DNA from: Bacillus vallismortis
GTDB lineage: Bacteria; Bacillota; Bacilli; Bacillales; Bacillaceae
NCBI RefSeq assembly: GCF_040784915.1
Contig: NZ_CP160797.1
Span: forward strand, 2,842,137-2,906,136
DNA: 64,000 bases
Direction: 5' to 3'
Shown: one piece after another, positions 48,904-57,544 of the stretch
How positions within the stretch are numbered: the stretch's first letter is position 1
Layout of the letters: the number at the start of each line of letters is the position of its first letter
The notes under the pieces: generated by a model
What the model was told of the DNA's origin: nothing
What the model saw: only the letters and a program-made list of their open reading frames with translations
The model's database searches: none
Translations under genes and position numbers: made by a program

Positions 48904-49638
48904 GGATGATTCCTCCTCAATTAATGTCCCCGCTTCTGTTTCTGTACTTGAACGCACTTCTAACGGCAATTGGTAATTTTTCGCGAATTCAACAGCTCTC
49001 GGATGAAGAACGCCGGCGCCTAAATTGGCAAGCTCAAGCATTTCATCGTATGAGATTCCGGCAAGCTTTCTCGCTGATTTCACATACCGCGGATCGGTTG
49101 TAAACACGCCGGTCACGTCGGTGTATATGTCACATTTATCCGCTTTTAATGCGGCAGCCAAAGCGACCGCTGTTGTGTCTGAACCGCCCCGGCCCAATGT
49201 CGTGATTTCACAATCCTCCGTCATGCCTTGGAATCCCGCGACAATCACAACCTTTCCTTGCTCAAGCTGGTCTGCTAAAACTGTAGTGTCGATATCTGTA
49301 ATTCTGGCGTTTCCGTGTACGGATTCCGTGCGGATTCCCGCCTGCCAGCCAGTATAGGACACCGCGTCATAGCCTTTTTCCTGCAGCGCCATTGAAAGCA
49401 GGGAAATCGTGACCTGTTCGCCTGTCGCCAGCAGCATATCCATTTCGCGTTTGCTCGGCTGATCGGTGATGTCTTTTGCAAGGCTGACCAATGCGTCAGT
49501 CGATTTCCCCATAGCTGAAACGACTACGACGACTTGATGGCCTTTCTGTTTTTCCGCGATGACGCGGTTTGCCGCATTATTAATTTTTTCGACTGAGCCG
49601 ACGGAAGTACCTCCGAATTTTTGTACGATTAGACCCAT
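48409..49638 (-). CDS. lysC: Lysine-sensitive aspartokinase II, alpha and beta subunits
   Basis: The 409-residue enzyme phosphorylates aspartate at the head of lysine and diaminopimelate synthesis. The kinase domain begins VQKFGGTSVG and includes GRGGSDTTAVALA; two ACT domains (about 260-409) bind lysine. ATG 49638 follows AAAGGGTGG by 6 nt; an upstream 31-codon extension runs into the riboswitch and is rejected. A second, in-frame start at 48903 with a strong ribosome site yields the beta subunit. Expression is controlled by the lysine riboswitch. Confidence 0.96.
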   Translation of the reverse strand: MGLIVQKFGGTSVGSVEKINNAANRVIAEKQKGHQVVVVVSAMGKSTDALVSLAKDITDQPSKREMDMLLATGEQVTISLLSMALQEKGYDAVSYTGWQAGIRTESVHGNARITDIDTTVLADQLEQGKVVIVAGFQGMTEDCEITTLGRGGSDTTAVALAAALKADKCDIYTDVTGVFTTDPRYVKSARKLAGISYDEMLELANLGAGVLHPRAVEFAKNYQLPLEVRSSTETEAGTLIEEESSMEQNLIVRGIAFEDQITRVTIYGLTSGLTTLSTIFTTLAKRNINVDIIIQTQAGDHDAGISFSVKSEDADQTVEVLEEYKGALEFEKIETESKLAKVSIVGSGMVSNPGVAAEMFAVLAEKNILIKMVSTSEIKVSTVVSENDMVKAVEALHDAFELSKHPSAV

Positions 49639-49701
49639 GAATGACCACCCTTTACATTTTGGTTCGTGCGGGTGAGGAGAAAGAGCGCTTTGTCCATAAT
49701 A

Positions 49702-49970
49702 AAAAAAGCAATGAGAGGAATTTGCTCTCATTGCTTATCAATTAATCATCATGAATGATTATGAACAACGAGATAGCCCTCCAAGAAAATGATTTCTTGA
49801 CAGCCTTACATTTATTCAATGCACGGCCAGCAAATAACACCGATGGGATTTTATTTGCTTCGGCGACCTCCCCTTTCAGCCTTTTTCACGGAATCCATCT
49901 TTCTCCAAAGGCTTACTCTTGAAGTTCGCACCTCTATCTTCACCATATAACACGATCTAACTATGAAATT
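49702..49970 (-). promoter_or_regulatory. Lysine riboswitch (L box) of lysC
   Basis: The minus strand contains the conserved L-box cores AGAGGTGCGAAC with AAGAGTA (49912-49935) and AAAGGGGAGGTCGCCGAAG (49858-49876). An intrinsic terminator with 11- to 12-bp arms (AAGCAATGAGAG and CTCTCATTGCTT) and seven T ends near 49702. Lysine binding would favour termination before lysC. Confidence 0.95.
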
Positions 49971-49977
49971 AGTTCAC

Positions 49978-50006
49978 ATTTTATCAGATCTTTTTTAAAA
50001 GGACAA
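49978..50006 (-). promoter_or_regulatory. SigA promoter of lysC
   Basis: The minus strand reads TTGTCC (50001-50006), 17 nt, then TAAAAT (49978-49983). Transcription would start near 49971, at the 5' edge of the riboswitch. Confidence 0.78.
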
Positions 50007-50008
50007 CA

Positions 50009-51781
50009 TTATTTTTGCAATTTGTCGTAAAGGAGCTGAGCCGCCGCTGCGGGAACACCCGCTTTTTTGAGGTCCTCAAGGCTTGCTTCCTTCATTTTTT
50101 TAACAGAACCGAAATGCTTTAACAGCATTTTCTTTCTTTTCTCTCCGATACCCGGAATGTCGTCCAATACGGATTGAAACGCGCTTTTACCGCGGATTTG
50201 CCTGTGAAAGCTGATCGCGAACCGGTGCACCTCGTCCTGAATGCGCTGCAGAAGATAAAATTCCTGGCTGTTTCGTTCCAGATACACCGCCTCCAGCGGA
50301 TCCCCGATGAGTAAATTTGAGGTTCTGTGTTTTTCGTCTTTCGCTAAACCGGCAATGGGAATATCAAGACCGAGTTCATTTTCAATGACATCTCTTGCAG
50401 CGTTGATCTGCCCTTTTCCTCCGTCAATGATGATCAGATCAGGCAGCGGCAGGTTTTCTCGAAGCACTCTTGAATAACGCCTTCTGACGACCTCTCTCAT
50501 TGAGCCGTAATCATCCGGGCCTGTAACGGTTTTGATTTTATATTTGCGGTATTCCCTTTTGTTCGGTTTGCCGTCGATAAACACGATCATCGCGGAAACC
50601 GGGTTTGTCCCCTGTATGTTTGAGTTATCAAACGCTTCGATTCTGTGAGGCGTATAAATATTCAAGGCTTCACCGAGCTTCTGCACAGCCCCGATTGAGC
50701 GCTCCTCATCCCGTTCGATTAAGGAGAATTTTTCTTTCAGCGCGATTTTCGCATTTTTATGGGCCAGCATGAGCAGTTCTTTTTTCGGGCCTTTTTTCGG
50801 CTGGTGGACGTTTGTTTCCAGCAGCTGCTCAATTATGGATTGATCTACGCTGTCCGGAACTAAAATTTCCTTTGGAAGGAAATGGTTGTTTTTTGAATAG
50901 AACTGCCCGATGAACGTAAGGAACTCTTCATCAGCTTCCTGATAGAGCGGGAACATGCTGACATCGCGTTCAATGAGCTTTCCTTGCCGGATGAAAAAGA
51001 CCTGTACGCACATCCAGCCCTTATCGTATGCGTAAGCGAATACGTCACGGTCGACTAAATCGTTCATCGTCATTTTTTGTTTTTCCATCGTTGAGTCAAT
51101 ATGGGCCATTTGGTCGCGAAGCTCTTTTGCCCTTTCAAACTCAAGATTCTCCGCAGCCTCATGCATTTTCTCTTCAAGCTCTTTTTTGACATCATTATAG
51201 CCGCCCTTTAAGAATCGGGTAATGCTTTCAACCAGCTCTCTGTTCGTCTCTTCGGAAATATCCTTTACGCAAGGAGCGAGACATTGGCCCAGATGATAGT
51301 AAAGGCACACTCTGTCCGGCAGTTTGGAGCATTTTCTGAGAGGATACAGACGGTCGAGCAGTTTTTTTGTTTCCCTTGCTGCTTGCACATTCGGGTACGG
51401 CCCAAAATAGCGCCCTTTGTCTTTTTTGACATTGCGGGTGACAACCAGCCTTGGATGGCGTTCGTGGGTGAGTTTTATAAAAGGGTAGGTTTTATCGTCT
51501 TTCAGCATGACATTGTATTTCGGATCATGCTTTTTGATCAAATTCATTTCTAAAATAAGCGCTTCGAGATTAGAGGACGTCACGATATATTCAAAATCCT
51601 CGATTTCCGTCACAAGCCTTTGTGTTTTCGCATCGTGAGAACCGGTGAAGTAGGAGCGCACTCTGTTTTTCAGCACTTTCGCTTTTCCTACGTAGATCAC
51701 AGTCTGCTGTCGGTCCTTCATCAGATAACATCCGGGCTGATCAGGAAGGAGGGCGAGTTTTTCTTTCAGTTGTTTGTTCAT
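50009..51781 (-). CDS. uvrC: Excinuclease ABC subunit C
   Basis: The 590-residue nuclease makes both incisions in nucleotide-excision repair with UvrA and UvrB. Layout: GIY-YIG domain (GCYLMKD ... [13 protein letters not shown], about 15-95), UvrB-binding UVR motif (about 200-235), RNase H-like C-terminal nuclease ([22 protein letters not shown]), and a helix-hairpin-helix pair ([20 protein letters not shown]). Start ATG follows AGGAAGGG by 6 nt. It lies downstream of trxA, after the trxA terminator. Confidence 0.97.
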   Translation of the reverse strand: MNKQLKEKLALLPDQPGCYLMKDRQQTVIYVGKAKVLKNRVRSYFTGSHDAKTQRLVTEIEDFEYIVTSSNLEALILEMNLIKKHDPKYNVMLKDDKTYPFIKLTHERHPRLVVTRNVKKDKGRYFGPYPNVQAARETKKLLDRLYPLRKCSKLPDRVCLYYHLGQCLAPCVKDISEETNRELVESITRFLKGGYNDVKKELEEKMHEAAENLEFERAKELRDQMAHIDSTMEKQKMTMNDLVDRDVFAYAYDKGWMCVQVFFIRQGKLIERDVSMFPLYQEADEEFLTFIGQFYSKNNHFLPKEILVPDSVDQSIIEQLLETNVHQPKKGPKKELLMLAHKNAKIALKEKFSLIERDEERSIGAVQKLGEALNIYTPHRIEAFDNSNIQGTNPVSAMIVFIDGKPNKREYRKYKIKTVTGPDDYGSMREVVRRRYSRVLRENLPLPDLIIIDGGKGQINAARDVIENELGLDIPIAGLAKDEKHRTSNLLIGDPLEAVYLERNSQEFYLLQRIQDEVHRFAISFHRQIRGKSAFQSVLDDIPGIGEKRKKMLLKHFGSVKKMKEASLEDLKKAGVPAAAAQLLYDKLQK

Positions 51782-51862
51782 ATGTTACCCTTCCTTATAT
51801 TTAGTCCTTTGTTTCCAGTTTAACACGAACGTTTGTTTTTCTCTATGATTCACAATTGACGA

Positions 51863-51895
51863 ATAAAAAAAGCGATCCCTCAATCGGAATCGCTC
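51863..51895 (-). terminator. Intrinsic terminator after trxA
   Basis: Arms AGCGATTCC and GGGATCGCT are followed by seven T on the minus strand. Confidence 0.88.
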
Positions 51896-51916
51896 TGGCA
51901 TGTAAGCAGCCGTAAA

Positions 51917-52231
51917 TTAAAGATGTTTGTTTACAAGCTCTTGAAGCGCTTCTTTCGGTTTGAAGCCGACAGAAGTTTCAACAACTTCTCCGTCTTTTAA
52001 CACAAGAAGTGTCGGGATGCTCATAACGCCGTATTTTCCGGCTGTTTCTTGGTTTTCATCCACATCGATTTTTACGATTTTCAGTTTGTCTCCCATTTCT
52101 TGATCCAGTTCTTCAAGAACAGGCGCAATCATTTTACAAGGTCCGCACCAAGGAGCCCAGAAGTCAGCCAGTACGACGCCTTCGCTTGTTTCAGCTGGGA
52201 AAGATTGATCAGTTGCTTTTACGATAGCCAT
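51917..52231 (-). CDS. trxA: Thioredoxin
   Basis: The 104-residue cytoplasmic thiol-disulfide oxidoreductase has the active site WCGPC (Cys29 and Cys32) and the cis-proline in SIPTL. It is the main reductant for ribonucleotide reductase and other enzymes. ATG 52231 follows GGAGG by about 7 nt; the 17-codon upstream extension is not conserved. A TATACT -10-like sequence lies about 40 nt upstream with no clear -35; SigB control is known for trxA, but I could not place that promoter. Confidence 0.98.
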   Translation of the reverse strand: MAIVKATDQSFPAETSEGVVLADFWAPWCGPCKMIAPVLEELDQEMGDKLKIVKIDVDENQETAGKYGVMSIPTLLVLKDGEVVETSVGFKPKEALQELVNKHL

Positions 52232-52377
52232 TATTGAATTCCTCCAATTGTGAATGATGATTTTTAGTATAGCATCTCCCATTCGTTCACGCTATTTTAA
52301 TGCTTACAAATTATTTTTTCCTGAGCACAATTGGTTTACTCATTTTTATCTGGATTGAATGGGATATGTCACTTTTA

Positions 52378-52449
52378 TTAAAACACGAATCTGATAATTG
52401 CCCCGATCACTACAATAGCCCCGATGATCATTAGAATTGTACGAAGCAT
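52378..52449 (-). CDS. Unlisted 23-residue hydrophobic ORF between trxA and xsa
   Basis: ATG 52449 is preceded at 10 nt by AGAGGAG. The product MLRTILMIIGAIVVIGAI with a short IRFVF end is a single membrane segment with one basic residue on each side. The gap from trxA to xsa is otherwise empty. No homologue is known to me. Either a genuine small membrane protein or a chance ORF; the ribosome site and amphipathic ends favour the former. Confidence 0.5.
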   Translation of the reverse strand: MLRTILMIIGAIVVIGAIIRFVF

Positions 52450-52514
52450 AAGCTAACATCTCCTCTTCACTGTCATGTACTTTACCATGCCCTCCCGGAG
52501 CTGTTTTAAAACCT

Positions 52515-52548
52515 GAAAAAGAGCGCCGGCATGAAGCTCCGGCGCTCT
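52515..52548 (-). terminator. Intrinsic terminator after xsa
   Basis: Ten-bp perfect arms AGAGCGCCGG and CCGGCGCTCT are followed by further T on the minus strand. Confidence 0.9.
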
Positions 52549-52555
52549 CGCGCGA

Positions 52556-54043
52556 TTAAGAATCCGCACGCAGCGTGAGTAAGACGACCGACATGGGCGG
52601 CAGTTTTACTTTCAGTTTGTTTTTGTTGAGGGTATATCGGCTGAAAGATTCCGGTTTGACGTGATGAGGATCGTCAAACGTGTTATGCGCATTCATTTTT
52701 TCTGCCGTGAGAATGAATCCGGAATGGTCCGTAGTCTTGTTAAGACCTCTCAGCTCAATTTCGGCCTCCGCTTTGTTTTGATGGTCGATGTTGCAAATCG
52801 TGATATTGATATCACCTTCCGCATGTTTCGTTGCTGAAATACTGATTTGCGGCAGCGTTTCCCCCTTCCATTCATAGGCAGCGGAGGTTGTTTCAGTGTC
52901 TAAAAGAGAAGCATTCTGGTGTACCTTAAACATATCAAATACATGGTACGTCGGTGTCAAAAGCATCCGCTCTCCCTCAGTCAAAATCATCGCTTGAAGA
53001 ACGTTTACCGTTTGGGCGATGTTGGTCATTTGCACCCTGCGGCAATGCTGATGGAAAATGTGGAAATGAGAAGCCGCGACCAGTGCATCACGAATGGTGT
53101 TTTGCTGATAAAGGAATCCAGGGTTCGTGCCTGGCTCAGGATCAAACCACGTGCCCCATTCGTCAATAATCAGCCCGACCCGCTGCTCCGGGTCGTACCG
53201 GTCCATAATCGTACCGTGTTTTTGAATCAATTCATCGATGTATTTGGCTTTTTTCATCGTAATGAACCATTCATCCTCCGTGAATTCTGTCGCTGATCCT
53301 TTGCCCTTCCAGAAATCACCCGGAATCGTGTAATAATGAAGGCTCAATCCGTCCATCAGGCCGGCGGCTTTTTTCATGAGCACGTCCGTCCAATTAAAGT
53401 CATCTACATTTGCACCGCCTGCAATTTTATAGATTTCATTGCCGCTGTAATTGCGGACATAGGTTTGAAAACGTCGGTACAGATCAGCATAGTATTCAGG
53501 GTGCATGTTTCCGCCGCAACCCCAGTTTTCATTGCCCACACCGAAATATTTCAGCTTCCAGGGCTCCTCTCTTCCATTTTGTATTCTCCAGTCTGACATC
53601 GGCGTGCCTGCATCAAACGTCATATACTCGATCCATTCCTCCATTTCCTGAACGGTTCCGCTTCCGACATTTCCGCAAATATAAGGCTCGCATTCAAGCA
53701 GCTCGCAAAGCATCATAAATTCATGCGTTCCGAATTCATTTGATTCAACTGTTCCGCCCCAGTGCGTGTTAAGCATCGTCTTTCGGTCACCGACACCGTT
53801 TGCCCAATGGTATTCGTCCGCAAAACACCCGCCCGGCCATCTGAGGACGGGAATGTGAAGCTGCTTGAGCGCTTCCAGCACATCCTTTCGTATTCCGTTT
53901 ATATTGGGAATGCTTGAGTCCGATCCGACCCAAATCCCCTCATAAATCCCTCTTCCTAAATGCTCCGCAAAATGACCGTATATATTTTTGTTAATGGTTC
54001 CTTTTACAATATCTGTCTGGATCACTGCTTGATGTTTAGACAT
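52556..54043 (-). CDS. xsa: Alpha-L-arabinofuranosidase, GH51 family
   Basis: The 495-residue retaining glycoside hydrolase removes terminal arabinofuranosyl units from arabinoxylan and arabinan oligosaccharides. The catalytic acid/base lies in [11 protein letters not shown] and the nucleophile glutamate in [26 protein letters not shown] is the family signature. It has no signal peptide, so it acts on imported oligosaccharides. It is a single-gene unit with AraR operators, a cre site and its own terminator. Confidence 0.95.
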   Translation of the reverse strand: MSKHQAVIQTDIVKGTINKNIYGHFAEHLGRGIYEGIWVGSDSSIPNINGIRKDVLEALKQLHIPVLRWPGGCFADEYHWANGVGDRKTMLNTHWGGTVESNEFGTHEFMMLCELLECEPYICGNVGSGTVQEMEEWIEYMTFDAGTPMSDWRIQNGREEPWKLKYFGVGNENWGCGGNMHPEYYADLYRRFQTYVRNYSGNEIYKIAGGANVDDFNWTDVLMKKAAGLMDGLSLHYYTIPGDFWKGKGSATEFTEDEWFITMKKAKYIDELIQKHGTIMDRYDPEQRVGLIIDEWGTWFDPEPGTNPGFLYQQNTIRDALVAASHFHIFHQHCRRVQMTNIAQTVNVLQAMILTEGERMLLTPTYHVFDMFKVHQNASLLDTETTSAAYEWKGETLPQISISATKHAEGDINITICNIDHQNKAEAEIELRGLNKTTDHSGFILTAEKMNAHNTFDDPHHVKPESFSRYTLNKNKLKVKLPPMSVVLLTLRADS

Positions 54044-54125
54044 GCCTGATCATTCCTTTCATACGAATATGAAAAGCACCACAGTCAAATATGTGATCTG
54101 TCTTTTGTCTGAGGAGTCAGCATGA

Positions 54126-54141
54126 ATGTAAGCGCTTTTAA
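54126..54141. promoter_or_regulatory. CcpA-binding cre site of xsa
   Basis: ATGTAAGCGCTTTTAA matches the cre consensus at all but one position (T for C). It lies just downstream of the -10, where CcpA would repress. Confidence 0.75.
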
Positions 54142-54145
54142 AGTA

Positions 54146-54174
54146 ACCATATTATATATGTTCGTACATGTCAA
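54146..54174 (-). promoter_or_regulatory. SigA promoter of xsa
   Basis: The minus strand reads TTGACA (54169-54174), 17 nt, then TATGGT (54146-54151). Confidence 0.65.
54156..54171. promoter_or_regulatory. AraR operator overlapping the xsa promoter
   Basis: ATATGTTCGTACATGT resembles the AraR operator ATTTGTACGTACAAAT and lies in the -35 to -10 spacer. Confidence 0.65.
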
Positions 54175-54196
54175 CGATATTTTTCGTTATATATTT

Positions 54197-54212
54197 ATTT
54201 GTACGTATGTAT
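54197..54212. promoter_or_regulatory. Upstream AraR operator of xsa
   Basis: ATTTGTACGTATGTAT is a close match to the AraR operator. Its centre is 41 bp from the promoter-overlapping box, about four helical turns, suited to cooperative binding. Confidence 0.7.
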
Positions 54213-54221
54213 TTAAACATA

Positions 54222-54254
54222 TAAAAAACCCCGAACTTCAGCAGTCCGGGGTTT
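54222..54254 (-). terminator. Terminator of the fatty-acid degradation operon after etfA
   Basis: Arms AACCCCG and CGGGGTT are followed by four T and a T-rich stretch on the minus strand. Confidence 0.85.
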
Positions 54255-54257
54255 CCT

Positions 54258-55235
54258 TTACGAGTGAATATTTAATTGTTTGAATTCCTCAGTTAATAAT
54301 GGAACCACTTCAAATAAATCTCCTATGATGCCATAATCCGCTATTTTAAAAATATCGGCTTCAGGATCTTTATTGATGGCGACAATGACCTTGCTGTTTG
54401 ACATGCCGGCTAAATGCTGGATGGCGCCGGAAATGCCGCAGGCGATGTACAAATCCGGGGTGACGACTTTCCCGGTCTGTCCGATCTGGAGAGCGTAATC
54501 GCAATAGTCAGCGTCGCACGCCCCGCGAGAGGCTCCGACTGCGGCTCCCAGCACCTCGGCAAGCTCCTGCAGCGGCTGAAATCCTTCCTTGCTTTTGACT
54601 CCGCGGCCGCCCGCAACGATAATTTTGGCTTCGGAGAGATCAACGCCGTCCGCTGTTTTTTTCACGATCTCTTGGATAACGGTGCGGAGGTCAGTAAGAG
54701 AAACATCAACGCTTTCAATACTCCCCGACCTGCCGGCGTCTATTTCTGAAGCTTGAATGTTATTGGGACGAATCGTTGCAAAAATCATGGGATCGGTTGA
54801 AATCACACGTTCAAATGCTTTTCCCGAGTAAATCGGCCTTGTGAATACGACATTTTCTCCGGTAACGCTTACATCTGTAGCATCAGAAATTAAGCTTGTT
54901 TGCAGCCGGGCCGCAAGTTTTGGTGAGAGATCCTTGCCCATTGCCGTGTGCCCGCATATGACCGAATCGGGCTTTTCTTGGTCAATAATGACCCTCATGA
55001 CCTGGCTGTATCCGTCTGCCGTATAGGCTTTCAGCTTCGGATCCTCGGCTGTGAGAACTTTATCTGCTCCGTAATGGATAAGCTCCTGTGCAATGTTTTG
55101 TACATTTTCTCCGATGAGAACACCGATGACTTCTCCATCGCCTGAAATGGTTCTTCCTGCAGCTAATGCTTCAAAGGTGACATTCCGCAATTCTCCATCG
55201 CGAATTTCTCCGAGTACGATCACTTTTTTTCCCAT
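54258..55235 (-). CDS. etfA: Electron transfer flavoprotein, alpha subunit
   Basis: The 325-residue subunit binds FAD in its C-terminal half ([57 protein letters not shown]). It accepts electrons from acyl-CoA dehydrogenases and passes them to the respiratory chain. Start ATG follows GGGGG by 8 nt. Last gene of the lcfA-fadR-fadB-etfB-etfA group, 35 nt after etfB. Confidence 0.97.
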   Translation of the reverse strand: MGKKVIVLGEIRDGELRNVTFEALAAGRTISGDGEVIGVLIGENVQNIAQELIHYGADKVLTAEDPKLKAYTADGYSQVMRVIIDQEKPDSVICGHTAMGKDLSPKLAARLQTSLISDATDVSVTGENVVFTRPIYSGKAFERVISTDPMIFATIRPNNIQASEIDAGRSGSIESVDVSLTDLRTVIQEIVKKTADGVDLSEAKIIVAGGRGVKSKEGFQPLQELAEVLGAAVGASRGACDADYCDYALQIGQTGKVVTPDLYIACGISGAIQHLAGMSNSKVIVAINKDPEADIFKIADYGIIGDLFEVVPLLTEEFKQLNIHS

Positions 55236-55270
55236 TCTAACATCCCCCTGTTTCTTTGAATGTCCAAGCT

Positions 55271-56044
55271 TTATATGACTTTAGCTTCGCTGCGGAGCAA
55301 TGAGACGAGCTCTTTTGCCTGTTCGGCAGGATCACCTTGGAGAAGCTTCCCGGCTTCTTTTTTCGGCGGCAGAAAACGTTCAATGGTTTTCATTTTTGGT
55401 TCGGCATCCTCTTCGTCAAGATCAAGATCATCAAGCTCTAGCTCTTCAAGTGGTTTTTTCTTGGCCTTCATAATGCCCGGAAGCGATGGGTAACGCGGTT
55501 CGTTTAAACCCTGCTGAGCTGTGACAAGCAATGGAAGTGTGGTTTTGATTTTCTCAACATCCCCTTCGACGTCCCTTTCTGCTTCTGCATCAGTGCCATT
55601 GATTTCGAGTTTGGTGATCGTAGTGATGCACGGAATATCCAGCAGCTCGGCAAGCCGAGGCGCGACTTGTCCTGATCCTCCGTCAATGGCAACATTTCCG
55701 CCGAGAATTAAATCAAAATCTTGATCCTTCATATAGTGGTATAAAACTTGAGAAATGGAATATTGGTCGGGTTCTTCAAGATCATCTTCTATGTTGATTA
55801 AAACGGCTTGGTCACATCCCATGGCAAGCGCCGTACGCAATTCCTTTTCCGCTTCTTCACCGCCGACAGTGACGGCAGTGATCGTGCCGCCGTGCTTTTC
55901 CTTCAGCTGGATGGCTTCTTCTATCGCGTACTCGTCGTATGGATTAATGATCCATTCCGCTCCGTCATCCTGAATCTTTCCTGCTTCAATGACGATTTTT
56001 TCTTCTGTGTCAAACGTCCGTTTCATCAGTACAAATAGATTCAT
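55271..56044 (-). CDS. etfB: Electron transfer flavoprotein, beta subunit
   Basis: The 257-residue subunit forms the heterodimer with EtfA and binds AMP. Motifs: INPYDEYAIEEAIQLKE, MGCDQAVLI, and the ETF-beta signature ERDVEGDVEKIKTTLPLLVT. ATG 56044 follows GGGG by 8 nt; two extra codons upstream are possible. It follows fadB by 14 nt. Confidence 0.97.
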   Translation of the reverse strand: MNLFVLMKRTFDTEEKIVIEAGKIQDDGAEWIINPYDEYAIEEAIQLKEKHGGTITAVTVGGEEAEKELRTALAMGCDQAVLINIEDDLEEPDQYSISQVLYHYMKDQDFDLILGGNVAIDGGSGQVAPRLAELLDIPCITTITKLEINGTDAEAERDVEGDVEKIKTTLPLLVTAQQGLNEPRYPSLPGIMKAKKKPLEELELDDLDLDEEDAEPKMKTIERFLPPKKEAGKLLQGDPAEQAKELVSLLRSEAKVI

Positions 56045-56058
56045 GATCATATCCCCTT

Positions 56059-56835
56059 TTATTCGCCTTTGAACTGAGGCTTTCTTTTTTCGAGAAATGC
56101 CTGGATGCCTTCTTTGGCGTCCTCTGACTCAAATGCTTCTCCAAACCGCTTTGCTTCAAGCTTTAAGCTGCCATCATAGGAATAAACCTTGTTTGAATAA
56201 AGAAGCTCAAGCAGAGATGCCAGCGTTTGCGGGCTTTTTTGCGCAAACTTAGCGGCAAGCGCATTTGCTTTTTCAAGCACTTCTGCTTCATCCTTTGCTC
56301 CAATTGAAACAAGTCCGAGATCAAGCGCTTCTTTTCCGGATATCGGTTCTCCTGATCCAATGAGCTCTAATGCTTTAGCTATACCTATATATCTCGGAAG
56401 ACGCTGTGTTCCCGCAAAACCCGGAATGATACCGAGGTTAAGTTCCGGGAGCCCCAGCTTGGCATCTTCTGCGGCGATTCTGATATGACACGCCATCGCA
56501 AGCTCAAGACCGCCGCCAAGTGCAGCACCGTGAATCGCTGCGATAATCGGTTTAGAGAAGCCTTCAATTCTTTCCATCAGCTGCTGGCCGCGCTCAGCCA
56601 GCTCTGAGGAATCCTCATTGCCTTTTAGCGATGTAAATTCTTTAATATCAGCGCCCGCTGAGAAAAATCTTCCCTCACCGTGAATGATAATGCTTCGTAC
56701 GCCTGCATCTGTCTCACATTGATCTAGACAGGAGGAGAGCTCTTCTAAAATTCGGCTGGAAAGCGCATTTGCCGGCGGATTGTGAATCGTCAAAACTGCC
56801 ACAAATTGATCAACTGCCAGTGATATTGCATTCAT
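56059..56835 (-). CDS. fadB: Enoyl-CoA hydratase of beta-oxidation
   Basis: The 258-residue crotonase-family enzyme hydrates trans-2-enoyl-CoA. Oxyanion-hole residues lie in FSAGADIKEF and IHGAALGGGLELAMACH; the catalytic glutamate region is LGLPELNLGIIPGFAGTQRL. Start ATG follows AAGGAG by 9 nt. It follows fadR by 14 nt and precedes etfB. Confidence 0.95.
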   Translation of the reverse strand: MNAISLAVDQFVAVLTIHNPPANALSSRILEELSSCLDQCETDAGVRSIIIHGEGRFFSAGADIKEFTSLKGNEDSSELAERGQQLMERIEGFSKPIIAAIHGAALGGGLELAMACHIRIAAEDAKLGLPELNLGIIPGFAGTQRLPRYIGIAKALELIGSGEPISGKEALDLGLVSIGAKDEAEVLEKANALAAKFAQKSPQTLASLLELLYSNKVYSYDGSLKLEAKRFGEAFESEDAKEGIQAFLEKRKPQFKGE

Positions 56836-56849
56836 AGGACAGAACTCCT

Positions 56850-57434
56850 TTACTTATTGTGAATTCCGGACACCAACAATTCTAAAACGCTGTCTGATAA
56901 GGCAGCTATATCGTACTTTTGGTCATTCATAACCCAAGTTGTCACGGTTTCGTCAATCGTTCCAAAAATCATCTGCCGGGCGAGGCGGACATCGAGGCCG
57001 TCTTTTAATTCGCCTGATTGTATGCCTTCCGTCAAAATGCCCTCTAAAATAGTTAAGTAGCCCTTTAATATTTCATTGATCTTCTGGCGCAGCTCCAAGT
57101 TGGACTGGCGGAGCTCAAGCTGAGTGACGATCGCGAGATTATGGTCATCCGCCAAAAGGGAAAAATGCTTTGAAATCACAAGCGCTAATTTCTCTTTGGC
57201 TGTCTCCTTGTCTTTTATGTCCTCTTCCATCCGCTCAATAAATTGGCCCATTTTTTCTTTAAAAAGAGAAATTAAAATGTCTTCTTTGTTTTTGAAATAG
57301 AGATAGATGGTGCCGTCCGCTACTCCGGCTTGTTTGGCGATTTTGGATACCTGTGACTGGTGGTAGCCGTTTTCCGCAATGACTTCTACTGCTGCATCAA
57401 TAATCTGCATATACTTTGGCCGTTTTTGCTTCAA
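56850..57434 (-). CDS. fadR: FadR, TetR-family repressor of fatty-acid degradation
   Basis: The 194-residue regulator has an N-terminal TetR helix-turn-helix (VSKIAKQAGVADGTIYLYFKNKEDIL) and a C-terminal ligand domain that, in B. subtilis, binds long-chain acyl-CoA to relieve repression. Translation starts at TTG 57434, 11 nt after AAGGA. A perfect FadR operator and a SigA promoter lie directly upstream, so it is probably autoregulated. Confidence 0.96.
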   Translation of the reverse strand: MKQKRPKYMQIIDAAVEVIAENGYHQSQVSKIAKQAGVADGTIYLYFKNKEDILISLFKEKMGQFIERMEEDIKDKETAKEKLALVISKHFSLLADDHNLAIVTQLELRQSNLELRQKINEILKGYLTILEGILTEGIQSGELKDGLDVRLARQMIFGTIDETVTTWVMNDQKYDIAALSDSVLELLVSGIHNK

Positions 57435-57459
57435 AGTTCATCGTTCCTTCCTATTGAAA

Positions 57460-57477
57460 TGAATGACTATTCATTCA
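57460..57477. promoter_or_regulatory. FadR operator between lcfA and fadR
   Basis: TGAATGACTATTCATTCA is an exact match to the FadR (YsiA) consensus TGAATGANTANTCATTCA, extended by one base pair on each side. It lies just downstream of the -10, placing it over the transcription start. Confidence 0.88.
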
Positions 57478-57484
57478 TAATTTC

Positions 57485-57513
57485 ATGATAAGGAGGATTT
57501 TCGACTTTGTCAA
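57485..57513 (-). promoter_or_regulatory. SigA promoter of fadR
   Basis: The minus strand reads TTGACA (57508-57513), 17 nt, then TATCAT (57485-57490), between lcfA and fadR. Confidence 0.75.
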
Positions 57514-57544
57514 GTTTATTCATAGGTGTTCTCTTTTTCTTATG

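Noticed and set aside
49639-49731. 31-codon N-terminal extension of lysC
   Set aside because: It would be read through the lysine riboswitch terminator. The ATG at 49638 has an ideal ribosome site and starts the conserved aspartokinase sequence.
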